In this document: positions 1-10,039 of the stretch, in pieces | How the letters are laid out: the number at the start of each line of letters is the position of its first letter | Numbering within the stretch: the first letter of the stretch is position 1 | Assembly (NCBI RefSeq): GCF_002287065.1 | Contig: NZ_NSJZ01000012.1 | Span: forward strand, 26,513 to 90,512 | Source: Paracoccus salipaludis | GTDB lineage: Bacteria > Pseudomonadota > Alphaproteobacteria > Rhodobacterales > Rhodobacteraceae | Direction of reading: 5' to 3' | Length of the DNA: 64,000 nucleotides | Notes under the pieces: model-generated | Told to the model about the DNA's origin: nothing | The model's database searches: none | What the model saw: only the letters and a program-made list of their open reading frames with translations | Made by a program: the position numbers and the translations under genes

Positions 1-672
1 GCGACGGTGATCGTGGTGCTGGCGCTGCAACCGGACTTCGGCCAGGCCTCGCTGATCCTGTTCTCCTGGCTGGTGATGTATTTCATCGCGGGCGCCCCCG
101 TCGCGCTGATCGCGGGCACCATCGGGCTTGCGGCCATGGGCGGCCTGTTCGCCTATGCCAACAGCGAGCATTTCGCCCGCCGCATCAACGGCTTCCTGTC
201 GTCCGAGATCGATCCGCGCACCCAGATCGGTTATGCCACCAACGCCATCCAGGAAGGCGGCTTCTTCGGCGTGGGCGTGGGCGAGGGCAGCGTCAAGTGG
301 TCGCTGCCGGACGCGCATACCGACTTCATCATTGCGGTCGCGGCCGAGGAATACGGCTTCGTCATGGTTCTGGCGATTATCGCGCTTTACTGCGCGATCG
401 TCGTGCGCTCGCTGTGGCGGCTGCTGGGGGAACGCGACCCCTTTGCCCGCATCGCGGGCACCGGGCTGGCCTGCGCCTTCGGGGTGCAGGCGCTGATCAA
501 CATGGGCGTCGCGGTCCGCCTGCTGCCCGCCAAGGGAATGACGCTGCCCTTCGTCAGCTACGGCGGCTCGTCGGTGATCGCCTCGGGGATCACGCTGGGG
601 ATGCTGCTGGCGCTGACCCGGACGCGGCCGCAGAACGCGCTGGCGGACGTGCTGGGGCGCGCGGGACGATGA
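1..672 (+). CDS. ftsW: FtsW, lipid II polymerase/SEDS division protein (5' truncated)
   Basis: The reading frame is open from the first base, so only the C-terminal 223 residues are visible. They contain several hydrophobic helices and the SEDS-family C-terminal signature PFVSYGGSS near the end. FtsW is the septal peptidoglycan glycosyltransferase of the inner membrane and works with PBP3/FtsI. Its stop overlaps the murG start (ATG at 669), which indicates translational coupling in the dcw operon. FtsW is preferred over RodA because it is followed directly by murG and murC. Confidence 0.95.
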   Translation, partial: ATVIVVLALQPDFGQASLILFSWLVMYFIAGAPVALIAGTIGLAAMGGLFAYANSEHFARRINGFLSSEIDPRTQIGYATNAIQEGGFFGVGVGEGSVKWSLPDAHTDFIIAVAAEEYGFVMVLAIIALYCAIVVRSLWRLLGERDPFARIAGTGLACAFGVQALINMGVAVRLLPAKGMTLPFVSYGGSSVIASGITLGMLLALTRTRPQNALADVLGRAGR

Positions 673-1760
673 CCGGGACGGCGCGGCTGGCCCTGATCGC
701 CGCCGGGGGCACCGGCGGGCACATGTTTCCGGCGCAGGCGCTGGCGGAACGCCTGCTGGCGGACGGCTGGCGGGTGAAGCTGTCCACCGATGACCGCGGC
801 GCGCGCTATGCCGGGGGCTTCCCGCCCGAGGTTTCGCGCGAGATCGTGCGGTCCGCCACCACGGCGCGGGGCGGGCTCGGGGGCAAGCTGAGCGCCCCCT
901 TGCGGATCGGGCAGGGGCTGGCGGGCGCGCTGCGCGCCATGCGCCGCGACCGCCCGGCGGTGGTCGTGGGCTTCGGCGGCTATCCGACGATCCCCGCCAT
1001 GGGCGCGGCCTCGATCCTGGGCGTGCCGCGCATGATCCATGAACAGAACGGCATCATGGGCCGGGTGAACCGGATCTTCGCCCGCCGGGTGGACCGGATC
1101 GCCTGCGGCACCTGGCCGACCGAACTGCCCCAGGGGGTCGAGGGCAGCCATGTCGGCAACCCCGTCCGCAAGGCTGTGCTGGACCAGGCGGGCGCCCCTT
1201 ACCGCCCGCCGGGCGACGGCGCGCTGCACCTTCTGGTGATCGGCGGCAGCCAGGGGGCGCGGGTCCTGTCGGACTGCGTGCCTGCCGCCATCGCGGCCCT
1301 GCCGGACGATCTGCGCCCGCGCCTCGAGGTCAGCCACCAGGCCCGGGCCGAGGATGCCGAACGCGTGACGCGCGCCTATGACGAGGCGGGGGTCCGGGCC
1401 GAGGTCCGCCCCTTCTTCACCGACGTGCCCGAACGGCTGGCGGCCTGCCAGCTGGTCGTCAGCCGGGCAGGGGCCTCCTCCATCGCCGACATCACCGTGA
1501 TCGGCCGGCCGGCGATCCTGATTCCCTATGCCGCCGCCGCGGGCGACCACCAGACAGCGAATTCGCGGGCATTGGCGGATTCCGGCGCAGCGGTCGTCCT
1601 GCCCGAATCCGTGCTGGACGCCGACAGCCTGGCGCGCGATCTGCGCGCGATCCTGACGGACGCCCCCCGCGCCCGCCAGATGGCCGAAGCGGCCCTTTCC
1701 CTCGGCCGCCCCGACGCGGCGGCCCGACTGCATGACCTTGTGACGGAACTGACCCCATGA
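669..1760 (+). CDS. murG: MurG, UDP-GlcNAc:undecaprenyl-PP-MurNAc-pentapeptide GlcNAc transferase
   Basis: This 363-residue GT28 glycosyltransferase converts lipid I to lipid II on the inner face of the cytoplasmic membrane. The N-terminal glycine loop GGTGGH is at residues 13-18 and the second-domain loop GGSQGA is near residue 192. The length is normal for the family. The ATG at 669 overlaps the ftsW stop. The stop at 1758-1760 overlaps the murC start (ATGA), so the genes are read as one transcript. Confidence 0.97.
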   Translation: MTGTARLALIAAGGTGGHMFPAQALAERLLADGWRVKLSTDDRGARYAGGFPPEVSREIVRSATTARGGLGGKLSAPLRIGQGLAGALRAMRRDRPAVVVGFGGYPTIPAMGAASILGVPRMIHEQNGIMGRVNRIFARRVDRIACGTWPTELPQGVEGSHVGNPVRKAVLDQAGAPYRPPGDGALHLLVIGGSQGARVLSDCVPAAIAALPDDLRPRLEVSHQARAEDAERVTRAYDEAGVRAEVRPFFTDVPERLAACQLVVSRAGASSIADITVIGRPAILIPYAAAAGDHQTANSRALADSGAAVVLPESVLDADSLARDLRAILTDAPRARQMAEAALSLGRPDAAARLHDLVTELTP

Positions 1761-3181
1761 ACGCAGCCACCAAGCTTCCCGGAGAACTCGGGCCGATCCA
1801 TTTCGTGGGCATCGGCGGCATCGGCATGTCCGGGATCGCCGAGGTGCTGATGACGCTGGGCTACACGGTCCAGGGGTCGGACGCCAAGCGGTCCAAGATC
1901 ACCGACCGGCTGGAAAGCCTGGGCGCCACCGTCTTCGAGGGCCAGCGGGCCGAGAACATCGGGGACGCGGGCGTGGTGGTGATCTCGACCGCCATCAAGA
2001 AGGGCAACCCCGAGCTTGAGGAAGCCCGCCGCCGCGGCCTTCCCGTCGTCCGGCGCGCCGAGATGCTGGCGGAACTGATGCGGCTCAAGTCCAACATCGC
2101 CATTGCGGGCACCCACGGGAAGACCACCACCACGACCATGGTGGCGACGCTGCTGGACGCGGGCGGGCTGGACCCGACCGTCATCAACGGCGGCGTGATC
2201 CATGCCTACGGGTCCAATGCGCGGGCCGGTGCGGGCGAGTGGATGGTGGTCGAGGCCGACGAATCGGACGGCAGCTTCAACCGCCTGCCCGCGACCATCG
2301 CCATCGTCACCAACATCGACCCCGAGCACATGGAGCACTGGGGCTCGTTCGACGCACTGCGCAAGGGCTTCACCGACTTCGTGTCGAACATCCCCTTCTA
2401 CGGCCTTGCCGTCTGCTGCACCGACCACCCCGAGGTGCAGGGCCTCGTCGGCCGCGTGACCGACCGCCGGGTCGTGACCTTCGGCTTCAACGCCCAGGCC
2501 GACGTGCGGGCCGTGAACCTGCGCTACGAGAACGGCGCGGCCCATTTCGACGTTGCCCTTCAGGGAGAGCGTGGCGACGACGGCGAGGTGCCGATGATCG
2601 AGGGCTGCACCCTGCCGATGCCGGGCGACCACAATGTGTCCAATGCGCTGGCGGCGGTCGCCGTGGCGCGGCACCTCGGGCTCAAGCGCGCGCAGATCCG
2701 CGACGCGCTGGCGGCTTTCGGCGGGGTCGGGCGGCGCTTCACCCGGGTGGGCGAGGTGAACGGCGTCACCATCATCGACGACTATGGCCATCACCCGGTG
2801 GAAATCGCGGCGGTGCTGAAGGCGGCGCGGCAGGCGACCAAGGGCCGCGTGATCGCCGTCCACCAGCCGCACCGCTATTCGCGGCTGTCGAACCTGTTCG
2901 ACGACTTCTGCACCTGTTTCAACGAGGCCGACGTGGTGGGCATCGCCGAGGTCTATTCGGCGGGCGAGGACCCGATCCCGGGCGCATCGCGCGACGACCT
3001 CGTGGCCGGGCTGATCGCCCATGGCCATCGCCATGCCCGCGCTGTGATGGACGAATCGGATCTTGCGCGGCTGGTGCGCGAACAGGCGCGGCCGGGCGAC
3101 ATGGTGGTCTGCCTCGGCGCGGGGACCATCTCGGCCTGGGCCAACGCCCTGCCCGAGCGGCTGTCGCTGAAGGCGGCCTGA
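1757..3181 (+). CDS. murC: MurC, UDP-N-acetylmuramate--L-alanine ligase
   Basis: This 474-residue Mur ligase adds L-Ala to UDP-MurNAc in the cytoplasm. The N-terminal Rossmann motif [14 protein letters not shown] is followed by the ATP-binding motif GTHGKTT near residue 118. The C-terminal domain carries HQPHRYSR. Length is typical. It starts with a 4-base overlap to murG. It is followed after 4 bases by a small membrane protein gene. Confidence 0.97.
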   Translation: MNAATKLPGELGPIHFVGIGGIGMSGIAEVLMTLGYTVQGSDAKRSKITDRLESLGATVFEGQRAENIGDAGVVVISTAIKKGNPELEEARRRGLPVVRRAEMLAELMRLKSNIAIAGTHGKTTTTTMVATLLDAGGLDPTVINGGVIHAYGSNARAGAGEWMVVEADESDGSFNRLPATIAIVTNIDPEHMEHWGSFDALRKGFTDFVSNIPFYGLAVCCTDHPEVQGLVGRVTDRRVVTFGFNAQADVRAVNLRYENGAAHFDVALQGERGDDGEVPMIEGCTLPMPGDHNVSNALAAVAVARHLGLKRAQIRDALAAFGGVGRRFTRVGEVNGVTIIDDYGHHPVEIAAVLKAARQATKGRVIAVHQPHRYSRLSNLFDDFCTCFNEADVVGIAEVYSAGEDPIPGASRDDLVAGLIAHGHRHARAVMDESDLARLVREQARPGDMVVCLGAGTISAWANALPERLSLKAA

Positions 3182-3185
3182 GCCG

Positions 3186-3482
3186 GTGATCGGCGACTTC
3201 GCCCTGCCGGCCGCCCTGGCCGGGACTCTGCCGGGGCTGCTGGCCTGGCTGGGCGCGCGCCGACTGGGGCTGGCGGGGCTGCTGGGGGCGCTGGCGGCCT
3301 GCGGCGCGTTGGCGATCCTCGGCTGGAACCTGACCCGCGACGTGCTGACGGGCGACGACCAGTTGCGCCGTGCGGGCATCATCTTCTTCGTCGTGGTGCC
3401 GGGCGTCGTTTCGCTGATCCTGGGCGCCATCGCGGGCTTCTGGGACGCGCATCGCCGCCGGATCGACTTGCCGGACCGCTGA
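3186..3482 (+). CDS. Small integral membrane protein between murC and murB
   Basis: This 98-residue protein starts with GTG four bases after murC. It has three strongly hydrophobic stretches (about residues 5-22, 25-47 and 63-85) and a short basic C-terminus (HRRR). I do not recognise a family. Short membrane proteins are common at this point of the dcw cluster in Rhodobacteraceae, so co-translation with murC is likely, but no role can be assigned. GC content and codon use match the neighbours, which argues for a real gene. A copy of the dispersed intergenic repeat starts just after its stop. Confidence 0.75.
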   Translation: MIGDFALPAALAGTLPGLLAWLGARRLGLAGLLGALAACGALAILGWNLTRDVLTGDDQLRRAGIIFFVVVPGVVSLILGAIAGFWDAHRRRIDLPDR

Positions 3483-3486
3483 GGGA

Positions 3487-3533
3487 CCGGGGGCCAGCCC
3501 CCGGACCCCCGGGATATTTGAGCGAAGAAGAAT
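3487..3533 (+). repeat. Dispersed palindromic intergenic repeat, copy 1
   Basis: It begins about 5 bases after the preceding stop codon. The core is a GC hairpin GGGGGCCAGCCCCC, followed by a second C-rich half, the signature GGGATATTTG and a purine-rich tail ending GAAGAAGAA. A 34-base core is identical to the reverse complement of 62419-62464, and a degenerate copy lies at 53137-53184. The rest of the 3483-3628 gap contains only the murB ribosome site. Confidence 0.85.
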
Positions 3534-3628
3534 GGCCCTGACGCCTGCGGGAGGCTGCGGCGGCGCGGGGGCGCTTGCCCGGCCCGGGCCGCTGCCCTAG
3601 GCGGGGCGGCAAGAAAGGAAGGCTTCCG

Positions 3629-4546
3629 ATGACTGAACTCCCGCCGATCCGGGGCACGCTGACGCAGGACCGCCCCTTGGCCGACCTGACCTGGCTGCGC
3701 GTAGGCGGGCCCGCCGACTGGCTGTTCCAGCCCGCCGACCGCGAGGACCTGATGCTGTTCCTGCAGAACCTCGTGCCCGAGGTGCCGGTCTTCGCGATGG
3801 GCGTCGGCTCGAACCTGATCGTGCGGGACGGCGGCATCCGGGGCGTGGTGATCCGGCTGGGCCGCGGCTTCAACGGGATCGAGATCGCGGACGGGCTGGT
3901 CCACGCGGGCGCGGCCGCGCTGGACATGCACGTCGCCAGGCGCGCGGCCGAGGCGGGGCTGGACCTGACCTTCCTGCGCACCATCCCCGGCACGATCGGG
4001 GGCGCGGTCCGCATGAACGCCGGCTGCTACGGGTCCTATGTCGCGGATCACCTGGTCGAGGTCGAGGCGGTCACGCGGCAGGGCGAATCGCGGGTGCTGG
4101 CGGCGGGCGACCTGCGGCTTGCCTACCGCTCGTCGGCGCTGCCCGAAGGCTGGGTGCTGACCCGCGCGACCTTCCGCGCCGAGCCCGGCGACCCCGGGGC
4201 CCTTGCCGCCCGGATGGAGGAGCAGCTGGCCCGACGCGACGCGAGCCAGCCCACGCGCGAGCGCAGCGCCGGTTCGACCTTCCGCAACCCGGCGGGGTTC
4301 AGCTCGACCGGGAAGGAGGGCGACGTCCACGACCTCAAGGCTTGGAAGCTGATCGAGGGCGCGGGCCTGCGCGGCCACCGCCTTGGCGGCGCCCAGATGA
4401 GCGAGAAGCACCCGAACTTCCTGATCAACACCGGGGGCGCCACCGCCGCCGAGCTGGAGGACCTGGGCGAGATGGTCCGCGCGCGGGTGCGGGAAACCAG
4501 CGGCCACGAGCTTGCCTGGGAGGTTGTCAGGGTGGGCGATCGCTGA
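3629..4546 (+). CDS. murB: MurB, UDP-N-acetylenolpyruvoylglucosamine reductase
   Basis: This 305-residue FAD-dependent reductase makes UDP-MurNAc. It shows [10 protein letters not shown] and [15 protein letters not shown] in the FAD-binding part. The active-site serine region SAGSTFRNP is near residue 213, and HPNFLINTG is near the C-terminus. The ATG at 3629 is chosen because AAAGGAAGG lies just upstream. An upstream in-frame start at 3575 would add a low-complexity leader lying in the intergenic DNA. A 153-base gap separates it from ddl, the largest break in this part of the cluster. Confidence 0.96.
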   Translation: MTELPPIRGTLTQDRPLADLTWLRVGGPADWLFQPADREDLMLFLQNLVPEVPVFAMGVGSNLIVRDGGIRGVVIRLGRGFNGIEIADGLVHAGAAALDMHVARRAAEAGLDLTFLRTIPGTIGGAVRMNAGCYGSYVADHLVEVEAVTRQGESRVLAAGDLRLAYRSSALPEGWVLTRATFRAEPGDPGALAARMEEQLARRDASQPTRERSAGSTFRNPAGFSSTGKEGDVHDLKAWKLIEGAGLRGHRLGGAQMSEKHPNFLINTGGATAAELEDLGEMVRARVRETSGHELAWEVVRVGDR

Positions 4547-4699
4547 TCGCGCAAAACGTGCAAATGCCCCAGAATCCTCTTCCCCCATCTGCGGCTTTGT
4601 GACTATCATCGGCCCATCGAAAAGCGCCGTCCAAGGCGCAGGAAAACCGGGGGCGAAGATCCCCGAATCAGTCCCCGGCTTACGGGGCGAAAGGCAGAT

Positions 4700-5632
4700 G
4701 TGGCGGGCAGGTCGAGCAGGACAGCCCACACCGTAGCGGTCCTGATGGGCGGCCCCTCGGCGGAGCGAGAGGTGTCGCTGTCGTCGGGGCGCGGATGCGC
4801 GGATGCGCTGCGGGTGGCGGGATACGAGGTGGTCGAGATCGCTCTTGGCCCCGATGACGGCGCGGGCCTGCCTTCGCGGCTGGCCGAGGTCCGCCCCGAC
4901 GTTGTCTTCAACGCGCTGCACGGCCGGATGGGCGAGGACGGCCGCGTCCAGGGCCTGCTGGAATGGCTGGGCTATCCCTATACCCATTCGGGCGTGCTGG
5001 CCTCGGCCTTGGCGATGGACAAGACGCGCGCCAAGCAGGTCTTCCGCGATGCGGGGCTGCCGGTCGTCGAAAGCGTGCTGGCCCGCCGCGAGGATGTCCG
5101 CGCGCGCCATGTCCTGCCGCCTCCTTACGTGGTCAAGCCCAATGACGAGGGCTCGTCCGTGGGCGTCTATATCGTCCGCGAGGGCGACAACGCCGCGCCC
5201 CTGTCCGACGACATGCCCGCGCAGGTCATGGTCGAGGCCTATGCCCCGGGCCGCGAGCTGACCACCACCGTCCTGGGCGACCGGGCCTTGGGCGTGACCG
5301 AGATCGTGACCGCCGGCTGGTACGACTACGACGCCAAGTATTCCGAAGGGGGCTCGCGCCATGTCATCCCGGCCGAGATCCCCGACGAGGTCACCCGGGC
5401 CTGCCTCGACTATGCCCGCCGCGCGCATGAGGCGCTGGGCTGCCGCGGGCTCAGCCGCACCGATTTCCGCTGGGATGATTCGCGCGGCCTCGACGGGCTG
5501 GTGGTCCTGGAAACCAATACCCAGCCGGGGATGACGCCCACCTCGCTCGCGCCCGAGCAGGCGGCCCATGCCGGCATGGACTTCCCGGCGCTCTGCCGCT
5601 GGATCGTGGAGGACGCGCTGTGTCGGGACTGA
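4700..5632 (+). CDS. ddl: D-alanine--D-alanine ligase
   Basis: This 310-residue ATP-grasp enzyme makes the D-Ala-D-Ala dipeptide. The N-terminus has the EREVSLSSG motif. The ATP-grasp lid contains [14 protein letters not shown], and the C-terminal metal/substrate motif is NTQPGMT. The GTG start at 4700 follows AAAGG by five bases; an overlapping ATG at 4698 is out of frame. Its 3' end overlaps the ftsQ start by 13 bases, a dcw arrangement (ddl-ftsQ) shared with many proteobacteria. Confidence 0.96.
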   Translation: MAGRSSRTAHTVAVLMGGPSAEREVSLSSGRGCADALRVAGYEVVEIALGPDDGAGLPSRLAEVRPDVVFNALHGRMGEDGRVQGLLEWLGYPYTHSGVLASALAMDKTRAKQVFRDAGLPVVESVLARREDVRARHVLPPPYVVKPNDEGSSVGVYIVREGDNAAPLSDDMPAQVMVEAYAPGRELTTTVLGDRALGVTEIVTAGWYDYDAKYSEGGSRHVIPAEIPDEVTRACLDYARRAHEALGCRGLSRTDFRWDDSRGLDGLVVLETNTQPGMTPTSLAPEQAAHAGMDFPALCRWIVEDALCRD

Positions 5633-6639
5633 AGGACTTCACCCGGTCGTTCCAGGCGGCCGTCCAGCCCGCGCCCGTGCGCCGGGTCGGCACCCGCCCG
5701 GCCCCCGTCCGCGCGGCCCGGCGCGAGCCCGGCCCGTCGCGGCTGGCCTATCGGCTGAACCGTCTGTGGCTGACGCCGCTGTACCGCCGGCTGTTGCGGG
5801 TGGGTCTGCCGGCCTTTGTCGTCTGCCTGTTCGCCGGGCTGTGGCTGGCCGACGACACGCGGCGCGCGAACCTGACCGGCGCGATGACGGCCATGGTGGA
5901 CCGCATCCAGTCGCAGGAAGCCTTCATGGTCCACAGCATGGAGATCGAGGGCGCCTCGCCTGCCGTGGAGAAGGGGCTGCGCGCCATGCTGCCGGTGACG
6001 CTGCCCGCCTCGAGCTTCGACATCGACCTGCCCGAGCTGCGCGCTTCGGTCGAGCGGCTGGACGCCATCGAGAAGATGGAGCTGCGGATCAAGCCGGGCG
6101 GCGTCCTGTCGGCGGTCGTGACCGAACGCAAGCCCGCGATCCTGTGGCGCCACGCCCGCGGGCTGGACCTGCTGGACGCCGAGGGGCACCGCGTCGCCTC
6201 GATCACCTCGCGCGACATGCGGACCGACCTGCCCATGATCGCGGGCGAGGGCGCGGGCGCCCATGCGGCCGAGGCTCTGGCCCTGATCGACCTGGCCGGC
6301 CCAATCCTGCCGCGCCTGCGGGGGCTCGAGCGGATGGGCGAGCGGCGCTGGGACGTCGTTCTGGACCGCGGGCAGCGCATCATGCTGCCGACCGACCGGC
6401 CGCTGCCCGCGTTGCAGGCGGCCATGGCGATGGACCGCGAGGACGGCCTGCTGGCGCGCGACGTGGTGGCCGTGGACCTGCGCGACCCCGCGCGCCCGGT
6501 GCTGCGGATGGGGCTTGCCGCGCAGAACACGCTGCGGCGCGCCGCCGGGCTGCCGGAACTGGACGCCGAGGGCAATCTGATCGACCCCGAGGAGGGGGCC
6601 GAGGACGGCGACAAGACCGGCCAGGCGACACGCGGCTGA
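5620..6639 (+). CDS. ftsQ: FtsQ, divisome POTRA-domain protein
   Basis: This 339-residue bitopic membrane protein has a basic, proline/arginine-rich cytoplasmic N-terminus and one transmembrane segment at about residues 65-85. The periplasmic POTRA and FtsQ domains follow. It links early and late divisome proteins. The GTG start lies inside the end of ddl. A ~30-residue acidic tail (EEGAEDGD...) ends the protein. ftsA follows after 28 bases. Confidence 0.94.
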   Translation: MSGLKDFTRSFQAAVQPAPVRRVGTRPAPVRAARREPGPSRLAYRLNRLWLTPLYRRLLRVGLPAFVVCLFAGLWLADDTRRANLTGAMTAMVDRIQSQEAFMVHSMEIEGASPAVEKGLRAMLPVTLPASSFDIDLPELRASVERLDAIEKMELRIKPGGVLSAVVTERKPAILWRHARGLDLLDAEGHRVASITSRDMRTDLPMIAGEGAGAHAAEALALIDLAGPILPRLRGLERMGERRWDVVLDRGQRIMLPTDRPLPALQAAMAMDREDGLLARDVVAVDLRDPARPVLRMGLAAQNTLRRAAGLPELDAEGNLIDPEEGAEDGDKTGQATRG

Positions 6640-6667
6640 GGCAGGGGCAGGAAGGAACGGAAAAGGG

Positions 6668-8005
6668 ATGCGCGATCTTTACGAGGCTCAGCGGGCGATG
6701 CGGCAGATGCGCCGCCAGGCGATGGCGCGCGGGGTCATGGCGGTGCTGGACATCGGCACCTCGAAGGTCACCTGCATCATCCTGCAGTTCGACGGCCCCG
6801 GCCAGTTCCGCGAAACCGACGGCGTGGGGCCGATGGCGGGGCAGTCGTCGTTCCGCGTGATCGGCCAGTTCACCACCCAGTCGCGCGGCGTCCGCTACGG
6901 CGAGATCGAAACCATGGCCGATGTCGAGCGCTGCGTCCGCCACGCCGTGCAGGGCGCGCAGAAGCAGGCGGGCGTCCGCGTCGATCACGTCATTGCCACG
7001 ATCTCGGGGGCGCGCCCCGCCTCCTACGGGCTGGCCGGCGACATTCCGCTGCGGTCCGGCAAGGTCACCGAGGAGGATGTGGCCGCCGTGCTGGCCGCCT
7101 GCGACGCGCCCGACTTCGGCAAGAACCGCGAGGTGCTGCACGCCCAGCCGGTGAACTTCGCCGTCGATTCGCGCTCGGGGCTGGCGGACCCGCGCGACAT
7201 CGTGGGCAACACGCTGGCGGTGGACATGCATGTCCTGACCATCGACGGATTCGCGGCCTCGAACCTCGTCCACTGCATCCGCCGCTGCGACCTTGAACTG
7301 GCGGGCGTGGGCTCGGCCGCCTATGCGGCAGGCCGAGCGGCGCTGGTCGAGGACGAACAGGAACTGGGTGCGGCCTGCGTCGACATGGGCGGCGGCGTCA
7401 CGGGCGTGTCGCTGTTCCTCAAGAAGCACATGCTGTTCGCCGATGCCGTACGGATGGGCGGCGATCTGGTCACGCGCGACATCAGCCAGGGGCTGCGCGT
7501 CCCGCTGCCGGTCGCCGAATGGCTCAAGACGCGCCACGGCGGGCTTGAGGCGACGGGCCGCGACGACCGCGAGATGATCGACGTCACCGGCGAGCCGGGC
7601 GAGGACTGGGACGGCGAGCGCCGCTTCGTCAGCCGCGCCGATCTCATTGGAATCATGCGCCCCCGGGTCGAGGAGATCCTGGACGGCGTGCGCGAGATCC
7701 TGGAAGCGGCCGGCTTCGACCAGATGCCCTCGCGCCAGGTGGTGCTGACCGGCGGCGCCAGCCAGATCCCCGGACTGGACACGCTGGCCACGCGCATCCT
7801 GGGCTACAACGTCCGCATCGGCCGGCCGCTGCGGATCCAGGGTCTGGCGCAGCAGCACACCGCCCCCTGCCACGCGGCCACCGTGGGCCTTGCCCTGCAC
7901 GCCGCCAATCCGCAGGATGAATGGTGGGATTTCGAGATGCCGGTCGAGCGCGCGGGCGTGGTCGGCCTGCGGCGGGCCTATCGCTGGTTCCGCAACAACT
8001 GGTGA
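6668..8005 (+). CDS. ftsA: FtsA, actin-like division protein
   Basis: This 445-residue actin-fold ATPase tethers FtsZ to the membrane. It contains the phosphate-1 motif LDIGTSKVTCIIL and the phosphate-2 motif VDMGGGVTGVSLF. The C-terminal amphipathic helix (…RRAYRWFRNNW) fits membrane targeting. A purine-rich ribosome site (GGAACGGAAAAGGG) precedes the ATG. A large hairpin immediately follows its stop, before ftsZ. Confidence 0.96.
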   Translation: MRDLYEAQRAMRQMRRQAMARGVMAVLDIGTSKVTCIILQFDGPGQFRETDGVGPMAGQSSFRVIGQFTTQSRGVRYGEIETMADVERCVRHAVQGAQKQAGVRVDHVIATISGARPASYGLAGDIPLRSGKVTEEDVAAVLAACDAPDFGKNREVLHAQPVNFAVDSRSGLADPRDIVGNTLAVDMHVLTIDGFAASNLVHCIRRCDLELAGVGSAAYAAGRAALVEDEQELGAACVDMGGGVTGVSLFLKKHMLFADAVRMGGDLVTRDISQGLRVPLPVAEWLKTRHGGLEATGRDDREMIDVTGEPGEDWDGERRFVSRADLIGIMRPRVEEILDGVREILEAAGFDQMPSRQVVLTGGASQIPGLDTLATRILGYNVRIGRPLRIQGLAQQHTAPCHAATVGLALHAANPQDEWWDFEMPVERAGVVGLRRAYRWFRNNW

Positions 8006-8008
8006 AAT

Positions 8009-8042
8009 GACGGCGCAGGCGGATCGAACCGCTTGCGCCGTC
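8009..8042 (+). terminator. Long hairpin between ftsA and ftsZ
   Basis: A 14-base stem (arms GACGGCGCAGGCGG and CCGCTTGCGCCGTC, one G-U pair, loop ATCGAA) begins three bases after the ftsA stop. It has no T-tract. A small second inverted repeat, GGCGA-CATA-TCGCC, follows at 8043-8056. It may be an attenuator, an RNA-stability element or a partial terminator separating ftsZ expression from ftsQA. Function is inferred from structure only. Confidence 0.6.
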
Positions 8043-8202
8043 GGCGACATATCGCCAAAAGCCTGCCAGCCAAGGGCGGCATGACGGGGTATGTGGCGAT
8101 TGGCAAGTGACGGCAGGGTGCAATCTGCTACCCTTGCCGCGAGCGGCGGAATCGACCGGGCGCCCTGACGCGCCGGCACAAGAAACGGAAGGGCAGGCGG
8201 CG

Positions 8203-9828
8203 ATGAACCTCAACCTGATGATGAGTGACGACGACGAGCTGCGCCCGCGCATCACCGTCTTTGGTGTGGGCGGCGCAGGCGGCAACGCCGTCAACAACAT
8301 GATCGAGAAGCAGCTGGACGGCGTGACCTTCGTGGTCGCCAACACGGACGCGCAGGCCTTGGCGCAAAGCCGGTCCGAGGCGCGCATCCAGCTTGGCCCC
8401 AAGGTCACCGAAGGCCTGGGCGCGGGCGCCAAGCCCTCGATCGGCGCGCAGGCGGCCGAGGAAACCATCGAGGACATCGTCGATCACCTGATGGGCGCGC
8501 ACATGTGCTTCATCACCGCCGGCATGGGCGGCGGCACCGGCACGGGCGCCGCGCCGATCATCGCGCAGGCCGCGCGCGAGATGGGCATCCTGACCGTCGG
8601 CGTCGTGACCAAGCCCTTCCAGTTCGAGGGCTCCAAGCGTATGCGGCAGGCCGACGAGGGCGTCGAGAACCTGCAGAAGGTCGTCGATACCCTTATCATC
8701 ATCCCCAACCAGAACCTGTTCCGCATCGCCAACGAGAAGACCACCTTCACCGAGGCCTTCGCGCTGGCCGACGACGTCCTGTACCAGGGCGTCAAGGGCG
8801 TGACCGACCTGATGGTGCGCCCGGGCCTCATCAACCTCGACTTCGCCGACGTCCGCGCGGTGATGGACGAGATGGGCAAGGCCATGATGGGCACCGGCGA
8901 GGCGACCGGCGACAACCGCGCCGTGGAAGCCGCCGAGAAGGCCATCGCCAACCCGCTGCTGGACGAGATCAGCCTGCACGGCGCCAAGGGCGTCCTGATC
9001 AACATCACGGGCGGCCACGACCTCACCCTGTTCGAGATGGACGAGGCGGCCGAAAAGATCCGCGAGAAGGTGGATGCCGACGCCAACATCATCGTGGGTT
9101 CGACGCTGGACCCGACGATGGAAGGCAAGGTCCGCGTGTCGGTCGTCGCCACCGGCATCGACAGCGCCGCCGCCGCCGAGGCGCCCGCCCCGCGCCGCGG
9201 TCTCAAGGAGCCGCTGACCCAGACGCCCTCCGTCGGCACCCGCGCCATGGCTCCGGCCGCGCCTGCCGCCGAGGAAGCGCCCGTGCCGCCGCGCCGCAGC
9301 CCGGTCATGGAAAGCCCGGCCGCGCGCCCGGCCCCGGCCGCCGAGGATCTGCCCGAGCCCGCCTATCGCCCGGCCGCCGAGCCCGTCGCCGAGGCCCGTC
9401 CCCCCGTCCGCGCCGACACCCGCAGCATCGACCAGCGCCTGAGCGACCCGGCCAGCGAGTTCACCGCCCCCGCGCGCCCGCAGGCTCCGCGCGGCGAACC
9501 CGCCCCCGCCGTGAAGGAGCGTCTTGATCGCGCCCTGAACCGCGGCGGCGACGTTCCCGTCGCGCCGCGCCGCCCCGGCGCTGCGGCGGCCCCTGCCGCC
9601 CCTGCCGCCCCGCAGGGCCGCATGTCGGGCCTGGGCCGGATGCTGAACCGCGTCGCCGGCGCCTCGGCCGAGGTCGAGCGTCCGCGCCCCGAGACGATCG
9701 CCGAGCGCGTGAGCGACCGGCTGGCCCGCGCGCGCCAGGCCGAAACGGATTTCGACGATCTGACCTCGCCCGACGCTGCCCAGGACAACGTGGAAATTCC
9801 CGCCTTCCTGCGGCGTCAGGCAAACTGA
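8203..9828 (+). CDS. ftsZ: FtsZ, tubulin-like division GTPase
   Basis: This 541-residue FtsZ has the GTP-binding glycine motif GMGGGTGTG near residue 107 and [14 protein letters not shown] at the N-terminus. After the ~320-residue GTPase core comes a ~210-residue Pro/Ala/Arg-rich linker, typical of alphaproteobacteria. It ends in the conserved peptide EIPAFLRRQ that binds FtsA and other partners. The ATG at 8203 matches the usual N-terminus, whereas an upstream in-frame ATG at 8107 adds a leader without family character. The 197-base gap from ftsA leaves room for its own promoter. Confidence 0.97.
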   Translation: MNLNLMMSDDDELRPRITVFGVGGAGGNAVNNMIEKQLDGVTFVVANTDAQALAQSRSEARIQLGPKVTEGLGAGAKPSIGAQAAEETIEDIVDHLMGAHMCFITAGMGGGTGTGAAPIIAQAAREMGILTVGVVTKPFQFEGSKRMRQADEGVENLQKVVDTLIIIPNQNLFRIANEKTTFTEAFALADDVLYQGVKGVTDLMVRPGLINLDFADVRAVMDEMGKAMMGTGEATGDNRAVEAAEKAIANPLLDEISLHGAKGVLINITGGHDLTLFEMDEAAEKIREKVDADANIIVGSTLDPTMEGKVRVSVVATGIDSAAAAEAPAPRRGLKEPLTQTPSVGTRAMAPAAPAAEEAPVPPRRSPVMESPAARPAPAAEDLPEPAYRPAAEPVAEARPPVRADTRSIDQRLSDPASEFTAPARPQAPRGEPAPAVKERLDRALNRGGDVPVAPRRPGAAAAPAAPAAPQGRMSGLGRMLNRVAGASAEVERPRPETIAERVSDRLARARQAETDFDDLTSPDAAQDNVEIPAFLRRQAN

Positions 9829-9862
9829 GGCGCCCCGAAGCAGGTGCCGATCCGCAACAGGC

Positions 9863-9894
9863 AAGAGGCCGCGAAAGCGGCCTCTTTTCCTTTT
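9863..9894 (+). terminator. Rho-independent terminator after ftsZ
   Basis: A perfect 10-base stem AAGAGGCCGC / GCGGCCTCTT with a GAAA tetraloop is followed by TTCCTTTT. It lies 35 bases after the ftsZ stop and closes the dcw transcript before lpxC. Confidence 0.9.
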
Positions 9895-10039
9895 CGGCGC
9901 AACGATTTGCCCTTGGGGGCGCGCGCTGGGGCCGCGTGTTACAACCCGTCACAAATCGTTAATTGAGCGGCAGGCGGGGGGACCCTAAGTCTGTGGAAAC
10001 GGGAAGCCATGTCGTTTCCCAGGATCGACGGACAAACCC

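Noticed and set aside
1526..5569. A 1347-residue open frame on the minus strand opposite murC-murB-ddl, and many other long antisense frames
   Set aside because: In 67% GC DNA long open frames occur opposite real genes. The translations are low-complexity Arg/Ala/Gly/His mixtures without domains, and the opposite strand carries well-conserved proteins.
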